Source: Pseudonocardia autotrophica (lineage in GTDB: Bacteria > Actinomycetota > Actinomycetes > Mycobacteriales > Pseudonocardiaceae). From it: 64,000 nucleotides of DNA. The stretch lies in NCBI RefSeq assembly GCF_003945385.1, contig NZ_AP018920.1, positions 3,658,001 through 3,722,000 on the forward strand, read 5' to 3'. The notes below the pieces were generated by a model. The model was not told the origin of the DNA. It saw only the letters and a program-made list of their open reading frames with translations, and made no database searches. Numbering within the stretch: position 1 is the first letter of the stretch; the number at the start of each line of letters is the position of its first letter. The translations under genes and the position numbers were made by a program. This document shows, in pieces, positions 45,139 through 54,271 of this stretch.

Positions 45139-45201
45139 CCACCCCTCCGCTCCTGCTCCGCCGGTGGCGGCGCCGAAATCCGTTGGTCCACCGCGCCGAA
45201 C

Positions 45202-45218
45202 ATGATCACCGTGGTCAT
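45202..45218. promoter_or_regulatory. Palindrome upstream of the DUF742 gene
   Basis: ATGATCAC-C-GTGGTCAT, 7 of 8 arm bases paired, with a further ATGATCAC following at 45217-45224. It lies 64 bases before the DUF742 start, as an operator would. Confidence 0.4.
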
Positions 45219-45282
45219 GATCACTGTGGGCGACCGGGAAGACGCACAGGGTGCATCGACTTCGCTACCGAACGATGTCCAC

Positions 45283-45304
45283 TGTGTCACGGGCGTGTGA
45301 CACA
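45283..45304. promoter_or_regulatory. Perfect 8-base inverted repeat TGTGTCAC/GTGACACA
   Basis: TGTGTCAC (45283-45290), spacer GGGCGT, GTGACACA (45297-45304). It lies 65 bases past the acyl-CoA dehydrogenase stop and 145 bases before DUF742, both on the minus strand. It may be a terminator of the former or a TetR-like operator for the latter. Confidence 0.4.
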
Positions 45305-45369
45305 AACGAGGATCCCCAGGTCAGGCCGCTGAAAATAGGTCCGATCGGAGCACGACACGCCTGGACCGT

Positions 45370-46575
45370 TCAGCCCAGCGGACTGCGCGGCAGCAAACGG
45401 TCGGCGATGATCTTCTTCTGGATCTCGCTGGTCCCCTCGAAGATCGTCGTGAGCCGCGCGTCGCGCCAGTGTCGCTCCACCTGGTGCTCGGTGGTGTACC
45501 CGTTGCCGCCGTGCAGCTGGATGCCGTCGGCGGTGACCTCGGCGGCCATCTCGGTGGCCACCAGCTTGGCCATCGCGGCCTCCCGGGCGCACTGTTCGCC
45601 CTGGTCCAGGCGGTGCGCGACGTGCTGGTAGAACGACCGCGCCTGCTCGACCCTGGCCGCCATCGTCGCCAGGGTGAACCGGACGGCCTGGAAGTCGCCG
45701 ATCGGGTGCTCGAACTGCCGGCGCCGCTGCAGGTACCGCACGCAGTCCTCGACGGCGGCTCTGGCCAGCCCGACCGCACGGGCGGCGGTGTGCACGCGGG
45801 CGATGTTCAGCCAGGCCTGTGCGTCGGCGAAGCCCTCGCCGCCGTCGCCGAGCTGGTTGGCGACCGGGACCCGCAGGCCGTCGAACTCGAGATCCCAGGT
45901 GACGAAGCCGTGGTATCCGATCTTGTCGATCGGGCTGCCGGTGAGCCCGTCGGGGAAGGTGCCTCGCTGCTTCTCGACGACGACGGTCGCGAGCCCGGCC
46001 GAGCGCTTCTCCCCCGGACCCGGGTCGTCGGTGCGCACCAGCACCTGGATGAAGTCGGCGGCCTTCGCGTTGCCGGTCCAGCGCTTGTGGCCGGTGATCA
46101 CGTAGTCGTCGCCGTCCCGCACGGCCCGGGTCTCCACCGCGGCGAGATCGGAGCCGGCGTCCGGCTCGGACAGCGCGATGGCGCCGATCCACTCCCCGCG
46201 CGCGCTGCGCCGCAGCAGCTCGGCGCGCCGGTCGGGATCGGCCACCCCGGTGCCGGCACCCTGGGCGCGCGCGATGATCGACCCGACGCTCATCCACGCC
46301 CTGGCCAGCTCCTCGGCCACCATGCAGTACTCGAACGCGCCCAGGCCGAGCCCGCCGTGCTCGCGCCCGACCGTGATCCCGAAGTAGCCGAGCTCACCCA
46401 TCTCTTCGAGCAGGTCGCGCGGGATCTCACCCCGGCGCGGGTCGAGCTCGTTCGCGACCGGGAGCACCCTGGTGGCCGCGAACTCGCGGGCCTGCTTCTG
46501 CAACGCCGCCCGCTCCGGCGTGTGGTGCGGCGCGGTCAGCACCGGGACGGGCGGCTCGCGGAGATCATCGGTCAT
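45370..46575 (-). CDS. Acyl-CoA dehydrogenase family protein
   Basis: 401 residues, the full flavoprotein. N-terminal helical domain, then the FAD/substrate motif IALSEPDAGSDLA, GHKRWTGNAKAADF in the middle sheet, ARAVGLARAAVEDCVRYLQRRRQF, and QLHGGNGYTTEHQVERHWRDARLTTIFEGTSEIQ with the usual FEGTSEIQ end. It oxidises an acyl-CoA to the enoyl-CoA, passing electrons to electron-transfer flavoprotein. Chain preference is unknown. GATACT lies 6 bases before the ATG as a probable -10 for a leaderless mRNA. Confidence 0.92.
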   Translation of the reverse strand: MTDDLREPPVPVLTAPHHTPERAALQKQAREFAATRVLPVANELDPRRGEIPRDLLEEMGELGYFGITVGREHGGLGLGAFEYCMVAEELARAWMSVGSIIARAQGAGTGVADPDRRAELLRRSARGEWIGAIALSEPDAGSDLAAVETRAVRDGDDYVITGHKRWTGNAKAADFIQVLVRTDDPGPGEKRSAGLATVVVEKQRGTFPDGLTGSPIDKIGYHGFVTWDLEFDGLRVPVANQLGDGGEGFADAQAWLNIARVHTAARAVGLARAAVEDCVRYLQRRRQFEHPIGDFQAVRFTLATMAARVEQARSFYQHVAHRLDQGEQCAREAAMAKLVATEMAAEVTADGIQLHGGNGYTTEHQVERHWRDARLTTIFEGTSEIQKKIIADRLLPRSPLG

Positions 46576-46786
46576 CCGCGCAGTATCACCGCCCGCGCCC
46601 CGGCCCGCCGGGGACCGTGCCACCACGCACTCCGGCGATCCGCAGTGCAACCAGGTATGCGCACGTCGGCATCCTGTGCCACCGTCAGGACCGGCGACGC
46701 GGCCGGCGCGGGGGCGGGGCCCGGACGTGTCCGCCGGTTCCGGTCCGCGCCCGCGGACCGCACCCACCGTGAGGGGAGCCAGTCAC

Positions 46787-48001
46787 ATGCCCGACAACCG
46801 CGTGGTCGTCTACAAGTCTCCGGGCGAGGTCGCCGTCGAGTCGATCGACTACCCGAAGCTCGAACTCCCGACCGACGTCGTGGACGGCCTCAAGATCAAG
46901 AAGAAGGCTCCGCACGCCGCGATCCTCAAGGTTGTCACCACCAACATCTGCGGTTCCGACCAGCACATGGTCCGTGGCCGCACCACCGCCCCGGCCGGGC
47001 AGACGCTCGGCCACGAGATCACCGGCGAGATCGTCGAGGTCGGCGACGACGTGCTGTTCGTCCGGCCCGGCGACATCTGCTCGGTGCCGTTCAACATCGC
47101 CTGCGGTCGCTGCCGGATGTGCAACGAGGGCAAGACCGGGGTCTGTCTGAACGTCAACCCGGCCCGCCCGGGCGCGGCCTACGGCTACGTCGACATGGGT
47201 GGCTGGATCGGCGGCCAGGCCGAGTACGTGATGGTGCCCTTCGCCGACTTCAACCTGCTGCGGTTCCCGGACCGCGACCAGGCACTGGAGAAGATCCTCG
47301 ATCTCACGATGCTGTCCGACATCTTCCCGACCGGATACCACGGTGCGGTCACCGCGGGTGTGACCACCGGGTCGACCGTCTACGTCGCGGGCGCCGGGCC
47401 GGTCGGGCTGGCCGCGGCGCACGCCGCGCAGCTGCTCGGCGCGGCCACCGTGGTCGTCGGCGACATGGTCGCGTCCCGGCTGGAGCAGGCCCGCAGCTTC
47501 GGTTGCGAGACCGTCGATCTCTCCGCGGGCGGCACGCTGCCCGAACAGCTCGCGCAGCTGCTCGGTGAGCCCGAGGTGGACGCGGCCGTCGACGCGGTCG
47601 GGTTCGAGGCCCGCGGCCACGGCAAGGACGCCGCCGAGGCGCCCGCCACGGTGCTGAACTCGGTGATGGAGGTGACCCGGGTGGGCGGCGCGCTCGGCAT
47701 CCCGGGTCTCTACGTGACCGGCGACCCGGGCGCGGTCGACGACAGCGCGAAGGAGGGGACCCTCGGCGTCCGGATCGGACTGGGCTGGGCGAAGTCGCAC
47801 AGCTTCACCACCGGACAGTGCCCGGTGAAGAAGTACAACCGGCAGCTGATGCAGGCGATCCTGTCCGGCCGGGCGCAGATCGCGAAGGCGGTGAACGCGA
47901 CCACGATCTCGCTGGACGACGCCCCGCAGGGCTACCGGGACTTCGACGGTGGGGCCTCGCGCAAGTACGTCATCGACCCGCACGGTTCCGTCGCGGCCTG
48001 A
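46787..48001 (+). CDS. fdhA: Glutathione-independent formaldehyde dehydrogenase (zinc, NAD)
   Basis: 404 residues, close in pattern to the Pseudomonas putida enzyme. The catalytic zinc ligands start with Cys55 in NICGSDQH and His76-Glu77 in LGHE. The structural zinc is held by Cys106, Cys109, Cys112 and Cys120 (ACGRCRMC ... C). The NAD fold has VAGAGPVGLAAAHAAQLLGA. It oxidises formaldehyde to formate with tightly bound NAD and can act as a dismutase. GAGGGGAG lies 8 bases before the ATG. Confidence 0.93.
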   Translation: MPDNRVVVYKSPGEVAVESIDYPKLELPTDVVDGLKIKKKAPHAAILKVVTTNICGSDQHMVRGRTTAPAGQTLGHEITGEIVEVGDDVLFVRPGDICSVPFNIACGRCRMCNEGKTGVCLNVNPARPGAAYGYVDMGGWIGGQAEYVMVPFADFNLLRFPDRDQALEKILDLTMLSDIFPTGYHGAVTAGVTTGSTVYVAGAGPVGLAAAHAAQLLGAATVVVGDMVASRLEQARSFGCETVDLSAGGTLPEQLAQLLGEPEVDAAVDAVGFEARGHGKDAAEAPATVLNSVMEVTRVGGALGIPGLYVTGDPGAVDDSAKEGTLGVRIGLGWAKSHSFTTGQCPVKKYNRQLMQAILSGRAQIAKAVNATTISLDDAPQGYRDFDGGASRKYVIDPHGSVAA

Positions 48002-48021
48002 CCCGCGGCGCGGGCTCGTAC

Positions 48022-48063
48022 ACCGGCCTCCTCGTGGCGGTGTCTCGCCACGAGGAGGCCGGT
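48022..48063. terminator. Strong bidirectional terminator after fdhA
   Basis: Perfect 18-base stem ACCGGCCTCCTCGTGGCG / CGCCACGAGGAGGCCGGT with a 6-base loop, 20 bases past fdhA and 24 bases past the stop of the convergent dehydrogenase gene. It is the longest perfect stem found in the window. Confidence 0.9.
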
Positions 48064-48087
48064 CACCCGGCAGGGCGGATGCGCACG

Positions 48088-48906
48088 TCAGGGGCGGTCT
48101 GCGGCGTGCCGGTACAGCTCGGCGGCGGCCCGGGAGAATCCGTCCGGCACGTCGACCGCGGCCAGCGCGTCGGCGGCCTCGTCCATCTCCCCCGCCCAGC
48201 GCCAGCCCTTCGACGCGGCCCGCTCCCGGACCGCGGCCAGCGCCACGGTGTGCTCGACCCCGGTGCGGGCCAGCTCGTCGTGCAGTACCTCGGTGACCCC
48301 GAACCGGTCGGCAGCCTCCGCCATCGCCAGCCACAGCGTCGGCAGGGCCTTGCTCTGCAGCGCGTAGCAGATCTTGAGCCCGCTGGCCGAGCCGAGCTCG
48401 TCGAGCGTCCGGACGCCGAACGGGGAGCCCTCGAACAGGTCCGCGACCGCCCGGGCGCCCGGGCCCGCGAGCCACAGCACGGTCGTCCCGTGCTTCCAGG
48501 CGGGCGGGCCGATCACGGCGCCGTCGCAGACCACGGCCCGATCGCCGAGCACCTCCGCGACCGCGTGCACGGTGCCCGGTGCGACCGCGTTCGCCTCCAG
48601 GTAGATCGGCCGGTCGGCGCGCCCCCGGAGTCCGGCCGCCACCTGCTCCGCCACCGCGCGGGCGGCGTGCGGTGGGCAGATCGAGACGATCACGTCGGAC
48701 CGCGCGGCCAGCTCCGCGACGTCCGGCACGGCCACCAGGTCGGCGAGCTCGGCGCGCTTCGCCGTGGCGTGACTACGGCCGGCATCGGCCCAGATCACCG
48801 CGCCGGCCCGGGCCTTGAGCGCCGAACCGATCGCCGCCCCCATCGCTCCGGGGTGCAGGATCCCGATCACCGGGCGGGACGGCAGGCTCGTCGGCATGGG
48901 GATCAT
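48088..48906 (-). CDS. NAD(P)-binding beta-hydroxyacid dehydrogenase-like protein (DUF1932)
   Basis: 272 residues. N-terminal Rossmann fold GILHPGAMGAAIGSALKA, then VIVSICPPHAARAVAEQV and YLEANAVAPGTVHAVAEVL, typical of the 6-phosphogluconate dehydrogenase superfamily. The C-terminal helical domain (GLKICYALQSKALPTLWLAMAEAADRFG) resembles DUF1932. The substrate is unknown. ATG 48906 and ATG 48897 are both possible starts. It diverges from an aldolase gene across 48 bases and may serve the same pathway. Confidence 0.8.
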   Translation of the reverse strand: MIPMPTSLPSRPVIGILHPGAMGAAIGSALKARAGAVIWADAGRSHATAKRAELADLVAVPDVAELAARSDVIVSICPPHAARAVAEQVAAGLRGRADRPIYLEANAVAPGTVHAVAEVLGDRAVVCDGAVIGPPAWKHGTTVLWLAGPGARAVADLFEGSPFGVRTLDELGSASGLKICYALQSKALPTLWLAMAEAADRFGVTEVLHDELARTGVEHTVALAAVRERAASKGWRWAGEMDEAADALAAVDVPDGFSRAAAELYRHAADRP

Positions 48907-48954
48907 GATGCCCCGGCGGTGGCGCAACGCGCCGCGGACAGGCACGGTCGGTCC

Positions 48955-49707
48955 ATGAGCATTTCCAGCACGGATCCGATGTTCACCGGCGACGCCGTCG
49001 GTGGCTGGCTGCAGCTGCCCTCCTCCGCGGTCGCCGAGATCGTCGGCTCGGTCGGGTTCGACAGCGTCTGCGTCGACACCCAGCACGGCATGATCGGCGA
49101 CGACAGCGTCCTCGGGATGCTGCAGGCACTCACCGCGACCGGCACCCGGTCGCTGGTCCGGGTGCCGGGGCACGGGCCGGAGGCGATCGGCCGGGCGCTG
49201 GACCGCGGCGCCGACGGCGTGATCGTCCCGCTGGTGGAGACTGCCGAGCAGGCCGCCGCCGCGGTCTCCGCCTGCCGCTACCCGCCGGCGGGAACCCGCA
49301 GCTACGGCCCGGTCCGGCCGTCCTGGCTGGGGCGTGATCTGCTCGCCGGGGGCCGCTGCGTGGTGATGATCGAGACGGTGGCCGCGGTGGCGAACCTGGA
49401 GGAGATCCTCGCCGTGGAGGGGATCGACGCGGTCTTCGTCGGTCCGTCGGACCTGGCCCTGGCCTACGGGCTCGCACCGGCCGCACAGGCGCCGGACGCG
49501 CCGGAGGCGGCCCGCTACGGCGAGCTCATCGAGGGCATCACGGCACGGTGCGCCGCCGCGGGGGTGCCGGTGGGGATCTACTGCGACTCCCCCGCGCACG
49601 CCCGCCGGTTCCGGGAGCTCGGGTGCACGTTCACCATGCTCGGCGCGGAGCAGGCCATCCTGCGGGCGGCCTGCGCGGAGCGACTCGCGCAGGCCCGCGC
49701 GAGCTGA
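48955..49707 (+). CDS. HpcH/HpaI-family aldolase
   Basis: 250 residues, a class II pyruvate aldolase fold. FDSVCVDTQHGMIGDDS, SLVRVPGHGPEAIGRALDRGADGVIVP, MIETVAAVANLEEI (metal-binding Glu) and VFVGPSDLALAYG (metal-binding Asp) are all present. It would cleave or form 4-hydroxy-2-oxoacids. The substrate is unassigned. CACGGT lies 6 bases before the ATG. It ends just before the CAGNN pentamer tract. Confidence 0.88.
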   Translation: MSISSTDPMFTGDAVGGWLQLPSSAVAEIVGSVGFDSVCVDTQHGMIGDDSVLGMLQALTATGTRSLVRVPGHGPEAIGRALDRGADGVIVPLVETAEQAAAAVSACRYPPAGTRSYGPVRPSWLGRDLLAGGRCVVMIETVAAVANLEEILAVEGIDAVFVGPSDLALAYGLAPAAQAPDAPEAARYGELIEGITARCAAAGVPVGIYCDSPAHARRFRELGCTFTMLGAEQAILRAACAERLAQARAS

Positions 49708-49763
49708 CCCGGCGCGCCCCGGCCCGCCCGTGCACCGGCCGGGCAACGGCCCGGCGAGCCGCG

Positions 49764-49933
49764 CAGGGCAGCACACGTCAGTCCAGCGCAGGTCAGATCA
49801 GCGCAGCACAGCACAGGTCAGCGCAGCGCACGTCAGCCCAGCAGATCGCAGCTCAGTCCAGCTCAGGGCAGGTCAGCCCAGCCCAGCTCAGCTCCGTCCA
49901 GCTCAGTCCAGCTCAGTCCAGCTCAGCGCAGCG
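49764..49933. repeat. Tract of 34 pentamers of the form CAGNN
   Basis: From 49764 to 49933 nearly every fifth base starts CAG: examples are CAGCT, CAGTC, CAGCC, CAGCG, CAGGT and CAGAT. The 10-base unit CAGTCCAGCT recurs at the right end. Only three pentamers start with CAC and one each with GAT and CCG. The tract fills the convergent gap between the aldolase and meaB genes and runs over the meaB stop codon (49923-49925). It encodes nothing recognisable. Confidence 0.85.
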
Positions 49934-50906
49934 TGTCCAGGATGGTCTGCGCGGCGAGGGTCGGGGTCAGCCCGCCGGTGCGCACGTCCGTGGTGAGCGC
50001 GGGCAGCTTCTTCTGCAGGTCCGGATCGTGCAGCAGCCGGTCCATCAGCCGGTCGCGGACCATCTGCCACATCCACTCGACCTGCTGGTCGGCACGCCGG
50101 GTCGCCAGCTCACCGGCCTGATCCAGGGCGGCCCGGTGCTCGCCGACCTTCTCCCAGACCTTGTCCAGGCCCTTCCCGGTCTGCGCCGAGCAGGACAGCA
50201 CCGGTGTCCGCCACGACGTCGACGTCGGCGTCATCATGTGCAGTGCCCCGGCGAGCTCGCGGGCCGCGGCGCGGGCGTCCTGCTCGTGCCGCCCGTCGGC
50301 CTTGTTCACCGCGACGACGTCGGCGAGCTCCAGGATGCCCTTCTTGATCCCCTGCAGCGAGTCGCCGGTGCGCGCGATGGTGAGGAACAGGAAGGTGTCG
50401 ACCATCCCGGCGACCGTCGTCTCGGACTGGCCGACGCCGACCGTCTCGACCAGCACGACGTCGTAGCCGGCGGCCTCCATCACCACCATCGTCTCCCGGG
50501 TCCGGCGGGCGACCCCGCCGAGCGTCCCGGCCGACGGGGACGGCCGGACGAACGCGTTCGGGTCGACGGCCAGCCGGGGCATTCGGGTCTTGTCGCCCAG
50601 GATCGACCCGCGGGTCCGGGTGGACGACGGGTCCACCGCCAGCACCGCGACCCGGTGCCCCTGCTCGGTCAACCGGGTCCCCATCGCCTCGATGAAGGTC
50701 GACTTCCCGACGCCGGGGACACCGGAGATGCCGACCCGCACGGCGTCACCCGACTTCGGGGTCACCTCCAGCAGCAGCTCCTGCGCGGCTCGCTGGTGAT
50801 CGGCACGGCTGGACTCGACGAGCGTGATCGCCCGGGCCAGCCGGGTGCGGTCGCCGGCCAGCACGCCGCGGGCGAGATCCGCGGGATCGGGCACGCGCGG
50901 GGCCAT
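49923..50906 (-). CDS. meaB: MeaB/ArgK-type GTPase chaperone of methylmalonyl-CoA mutase
   Basis: 327 residues of the G3E GTPase family. Walker A is GISGVPGVGKSTFIEAM, then AVDPSSTRTRGSILGDKTRM, the Walker B region DVVLVETVGVGQSE, and the base-recognition motif VAVNKADG. MeaB gates loading of adenosylcobalamin into the mutase and protects it from inactivation. It follows the mutase genes in one operon, separated from mutB by a membrane protein gene. The ATG overlaps that gene's stop by one base (TGATG). Confidence 0.94.
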   Translation of the reverse strand: MAPRVPDPADLARGVLAGDRTRLARAITLVESSRADHQRAAQELLLEVTPKSGDAVRVGISGVPGVGKSTFIEAMGTRLTEQGHRVAVLAVDPSSTRTRGSILGDKTRMPRLAVDPNAFVRPSPSAGTLGGVARRTRETMVVMEAAGYDVVLVETVGVGQSETTVAGMVDTFLFLTIARTGDSLQGIKKGILELADVVAVNKADGRHEQDARAAARELAGALHMMTPTSTSWRTPVLSCSAQTGKGLDKVWEKVGEHRAALDQAGELATRRADQQVEWMWQMVRDRLMDRLLHDPDLQKKLPALTTDVRTGGLTPTLAAQTILDTLR

Positions 50907-52048
50907 CAGGTCCTCCGGTTCTCGGGGTTCGGGACGGGTCGCGCCGCGGCGGCGGGACGGTCCGCCACCCGGCTGTCGATCATGACGAGGCCGGTGATCC
51001 GGCCGGCCAGGCCGGTGTGCCCTGCGGTACGGAACAGCCCGACCAGGCTCGCGACCGACCACAGGAACCCGAGCACGCCCAGCGACCCGGAGGGGCCGGT
51101 CAGCAGGATCACCCCGCCGGTGCCGAGCAGCACCCGCAGCAGCCGCACCCCGCAGGCCGGGACACCACCATCCGGCGAGGCGGGTCGCAGCCGCACCGTC
51201 CGCTGGCCGATCGTGCCGCCGGCGCCGAACAGCGGCACCAGCAGGAAGACCAGCAGCGGCAGCCAGAACGACGCGAGTTCGGAGATCGGGGCGTACCAGC
51301 CCGGGAAGGGCGACCGCATCCCGGCGGCCAGGCTCAGACCGCCCACCAGCGCCCCGAGAACGGTGCCGCCGACGGCCACCGCCAGCACGTCGCAGAGGGC
51401 ACCGAGCAGCCGGCGGCCCGCGGTGACCGGGGCGGGCCGGCCCGGGTCGATCACCTCGTCCGAGCGCGGCCGCAGCAGCGCCACGAGCAGCGCGCCCAGC
51501 AGCGCGCCCGCGGTGTTCGCGATCAGGTCGTCGACGTCGGCGACCCGGTAGGAGCACGGGAAGAGGAACCAGTTCCCGGTGTATTGGGTGGTCTCCACCA
51601 GCAGCGACAGCCCGAACCCGGCCAGCACCGCGGTTCCGGTCGAGCGCCGGCCGGGGCCGCGCAGCAGCCAGCCCAGCGGCACGAACAGCACCACGTTCAG
51701 CACGATCTGCTGCACCGCGGAGTTCGCGAGCCAGGCACGGACGCCGGTGGCCTCCTGGCGCCCCGCGATCCGCGCGATGTCGGCGACGAACTGGAACGGC
51801 CGCAGCTGCAACCCGTCCGCCGAGGATCGGGCCGCGCAGAAGGCGGCGTCGACCTCGGGCAGCGGCAGCAGCGTGTACGTCATCACCGCCAGCCCGTACA
51901 CCGGGACGGCGACCGCGACGGCGAGCTCGCGCAGGCCGAACCGCCCCCGCCGCCGGTAGGACGCCGCCACCACCGGGACGAGGACGGCCAGCACGATCAC
52001 CGTGCCGAGCAGCACGGCGACGATCGCCGGGAACGTTCGGTCGTTCAC
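50906..52048 (-). CDS. VanZ/RDD-domain membrane protein inside the mutase operon
   Basis: 380 residues. The first half is a VanZ-like domain (TYTLLPLP, NVVLFVPLGWLLR, LLVETTQYTGNW, DVDDLIANTAGALLGALL, with about five helices). The second half resembles an RDD domain (LCDVLAVAVGGTVLGALVGG, LLVFLLVPLFGAGGTIGQRTVRLR). VanZ-like proteins are linked to glycopeptide and lipid phenotypes, but their mechanism is unclear. It starts 9 bases after mutB and touches meaB, so it must be cotranscribed. Why it sits there is not known. Confidence 0.82.
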   Translation of the reverse strand: MNDRTFPAIVAVLLGTVIVLAVLVPVVAASYRRRGRFGLRELAVAVAVPVYGLAVMTYTLLPLPEVDAAFCAARSSADGLQLRPFQFVADIARIAGRQEATGVRAWLANSAVQQIVLNVVLFVPLGWLLRGPGRRSTGTAVLAGFGLSLLVETTQYTGNWFLFPCSYRVADVDDLIANTAGALLGALLVALLRPRSDEVIDPGRPAPVTAGRRLLGALCDVLAVAVGGTVLGALVGGLSLAAGMRSPFPGWYAPISELASFWLPLLVFLLVPLFGAGGTIGQRTVRLRPASPDGGVPACGVRLLRVLLGTGGVILLTGPSGSLGVLGFLWSVASLVGLFRTAGHTGLAGRITGLVMIDSRVADRPAAAARPVPNPENRRT

Positions 52049-52057
52049 GTGCCGAGG

Positions 52058-54271
52058 TCAGTCCGCGTAGACGCTGCCGGTCCCGGTGGCCGTGTCGGAC
52101 TCACCGTGGCCGAGCGCGACCGCCAGCTTCCCGAGCAGGTCCACCGCCGCCTCGGCGATGACCGTCCCCGGCGGGAACACCGCGGCCGCCCCCATCTTCA
52201 GCAGCTCCGGCACGTCGGCCGGCGGGATCACTCCGCCGACGACCACCATGATGTCCTCGCGGCCCAGCGCCGCCAGTTCGTTGCGCAGCTCCGGGACCAG
52301 CGTGAGGTGGCCTGCGGCCAGCGAGCTGGCGCCGATCACGTGCACGTCGGACTCGGCGGCCTGCTTGGCCACCTCGGCCGGGGTCTGGAACAGCGGGCCG
52401 ACGTCGACGTCGAAGCCGATGTCGGCGAAGGCCGTCGAGATGACCTTCTGGCCACGGTCGTGGCCGTCCTGCCCCATCTTGGCGACCAGGATCCGGGGCT
52501 GGCGACCCTCGGCCCCGGCGAAGTCGTCCACCAGCTCGCGGGCGCGGTCGATCGCCGGGTTCTTCCCGGCCTCGGCGGAGTACACACCGGAGATGATGCG
52601 GATCTGACCGGCGTGCCGCCCGAAGACCTTCTCCAGTGCGTCCGAGATCTCACCGACGGTGGCCATGTTCCGGGCCGCGTCGACGGCCAGCCCGAGCAGG
52701 TTGTCGGCCTCGTCGCGCTTCGAGCCCTCGGCGATCTTCTCGGCGACCGCGGTCAACCGGCGCAGCGAGTCTTCGAGCGCGCGATCGTCGCGCTCGGCGC
52801 GCAGCCGCGCCAGCTTGTCCAGCTGCTCGCGGCGCACGTTCGCGTTGTCGACCTTGAGCACGTCGATCTGCTCGTCGACGTCCACGACGTACTTGTTGAC
52901 GCCGATCACCGGCTGACGGCCCGAGTCGATCCGGGCCTGGGTGCGGGCCGCGGCCTCCTCGACACGCATCTTCGGGATGCCCGCGTCGATCGCCTCGGCC
53001 ATCCCGCCGGCCTTCTCGACCTCGTCGATGTGCGCCCACGCCCGGCGCGCCAGGTCGTAGGTGAGCTTCTCGACGTAGTAGCTGCCACCCCACGGGTCGA
53101 CGACGTTCGTGGTGCCCGACTCCTGCTGCAGCATCAGCTGGGTGTTGCGGGCGATCCGCGCGGAGAAGTCGGTGGGCAGCGCGAGTGCCTCGTCGAGCGC
53201 GTTGGTGTGCAGCGACTGGGTGTGCCCCTGGGTGGCGGCCATCGCCTCGATGCAGGTGCGGACGACGTTGTTGTAGACGTCCTGCGCGGTCAGCGACCAG
53301 CCGGAGGTCTGCGAGTGCGTGCGCAGCGACAGCGACTTCGCGTTCTGCGGCTCGAACCGGTTCACCAGCTTCGACCAGAGCAGGCGCGCGGCCCGCATCT
53401 TGGCGACCTCCATGAAGAAGTTCATGCCGATCGCCCAGAAGAAGCTCAGCCGGGGCGCGAACTTGTCGATGTCGAGGCCCGCGTCGACGCCGGCCCGCAG
53501 GTACTCCACGCCGTCGGCGAGGGTGTACGCGAGCTCCAGGTCGTTGGTCGCGCCCGCCTCCTGGATGTGATACCCGGAGATCGAGATCGAGTTGAACTTC
53601 GGCATCTTCGCGCTGGTGAAGCCGAAGATGTCGGAGATGATCTGCATGGAGGGCTGCGGCGGGTAGATGTAGGTGTTGCGGACCATGAACTCCTTCAGAA
53701 TGTCGTTCTGAATGGTTCCGGTCAGCTTCTCCGGCGCGACACCCTGCTCCTCGGCCGCGACGATGTAGAGCGCCAGCACGGGGAGCACGGCCCCGTTCAT
53801 GGTCATCGACACCGACATCTTGTCCAGCGGGATGCCGTCGAACAGCTGGCGCATGTCCAGGATCGAGTCGATCGCGACACCGGCCATGCCGACGTCGCCC
53901 GCGACGCGGGGATGGTCGGAGTCGTAGCCGCGGTGGGTGGCCAGGTCGAACGCGATCGACAGGCCCTTCTGCCCGGCGGCCAGGTTCCGGCGGTAGAACG
54001 CGTTCGACTCGGCGGCGGTGGAGAACCCGGCGTACTGGCGGACCGTCCACGGCTGGTTGGTGTACATCGTCGGGTACGGCCCGCGCAGGTACGGCGTGAT
54101 CCCCGGGTAGGTCCGGAGGAAGTCGACGTCGCCCAGGTCGTCCGCGGTGTACAGCGGCTTGACGCCGATGCCCTCCGGGGCCTCCCAGGTGGGGGCGGAT
54201 CCGGCCCATGCCGACGACGGGACGGCCCCGGAGGTCAGCGGAACCGAGGTGAAGTCGGGGATGCGGGTCAC
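52058..54271 (-). CDS. mutB: Methylmalonyl-CoA mutase, large (catalytic) subunit
   Basis: 737 residues, full length. The TIM-barrel half has [39 protein letters not shown] and [15 protein letters not shown]. The C-terminal cobalamin domain has the base-off binding motif MGQDGHDRG with the cobalt-ligating His, then [16 protein letters not shown] and VGGVIP. It interconverts methylmalonyl-CoA and succinyl-CoA with adenosylcobalamin, feeding propionyl-CoA carbon into the citric acid cycle. It overlaps mutA by 4 bases. Confidence 0.97.
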   Translation of the reverse strand: MTRIPDFTSVPLTSGAVPSSAWAGSAPTWEAPEGIGVKPLYTADDLGDVDFLRTYPGITPYLRGPYPTMYTNQPWTVRQYAGFSTAAESNAFYRRNLAAGQKGLSIAFDLATHRGYDSDHPRVAGDVGMAGVAIDSILDMRQLFDGIPLDKMSVSMTMNGAVLPVLALYIVAAEEQGVAPEKLTGTIQNDILKEFMVRNTYIYPPQPSMQIISDIFGFTSAKMPKFNSISISGYHIQEAGATNDLELAYTLADGVEYLRAGVDAGLDIDKFAPRLSFFWAIGMNFFMEVAKMRAARLLWSKLVNRFEPQNAKSLSLRTHSQTSGWSLTAQDVYNNVVRTCIEAMAATQGHTQSLHTNALDEALALPTDFSARIARNTQLMLQQESGTTNVVDPWGGSYYVEKLTYDLARRAWAHIDEVEKAGGMAEAIDAGIPKMRVEEAAARTQARIDSGRQPVIGVNKYVVDVDEQIDVLKVDNANVRREQLDKLARLRAERDDRALEDSLRRLTAVAEKIAEGSKRDEADNLLGLAVDAARNMATVGEISDALEKVFGRHAGQIRIISGVYSAEAGKNPAIDRARELVDDFAGAEGRQPRILVAKMGQDGHDRGQKVISTAFADIGFDVDVGPLFQTPAEVAKQAAESDVHVIGASSLAAGHLTLVPELRNELAALGREDIMVVVGGVIPPADVPELLKMGAAAVFPPGTVIAEAAVDLLGKLAVALGHGESDTATGTGSVYAD

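Noticed and set aside
49764..49933. CAGNN tract as a CRISPR array
   Set aside because: Unit is only 5 bases, with no spacers and no cas genes.
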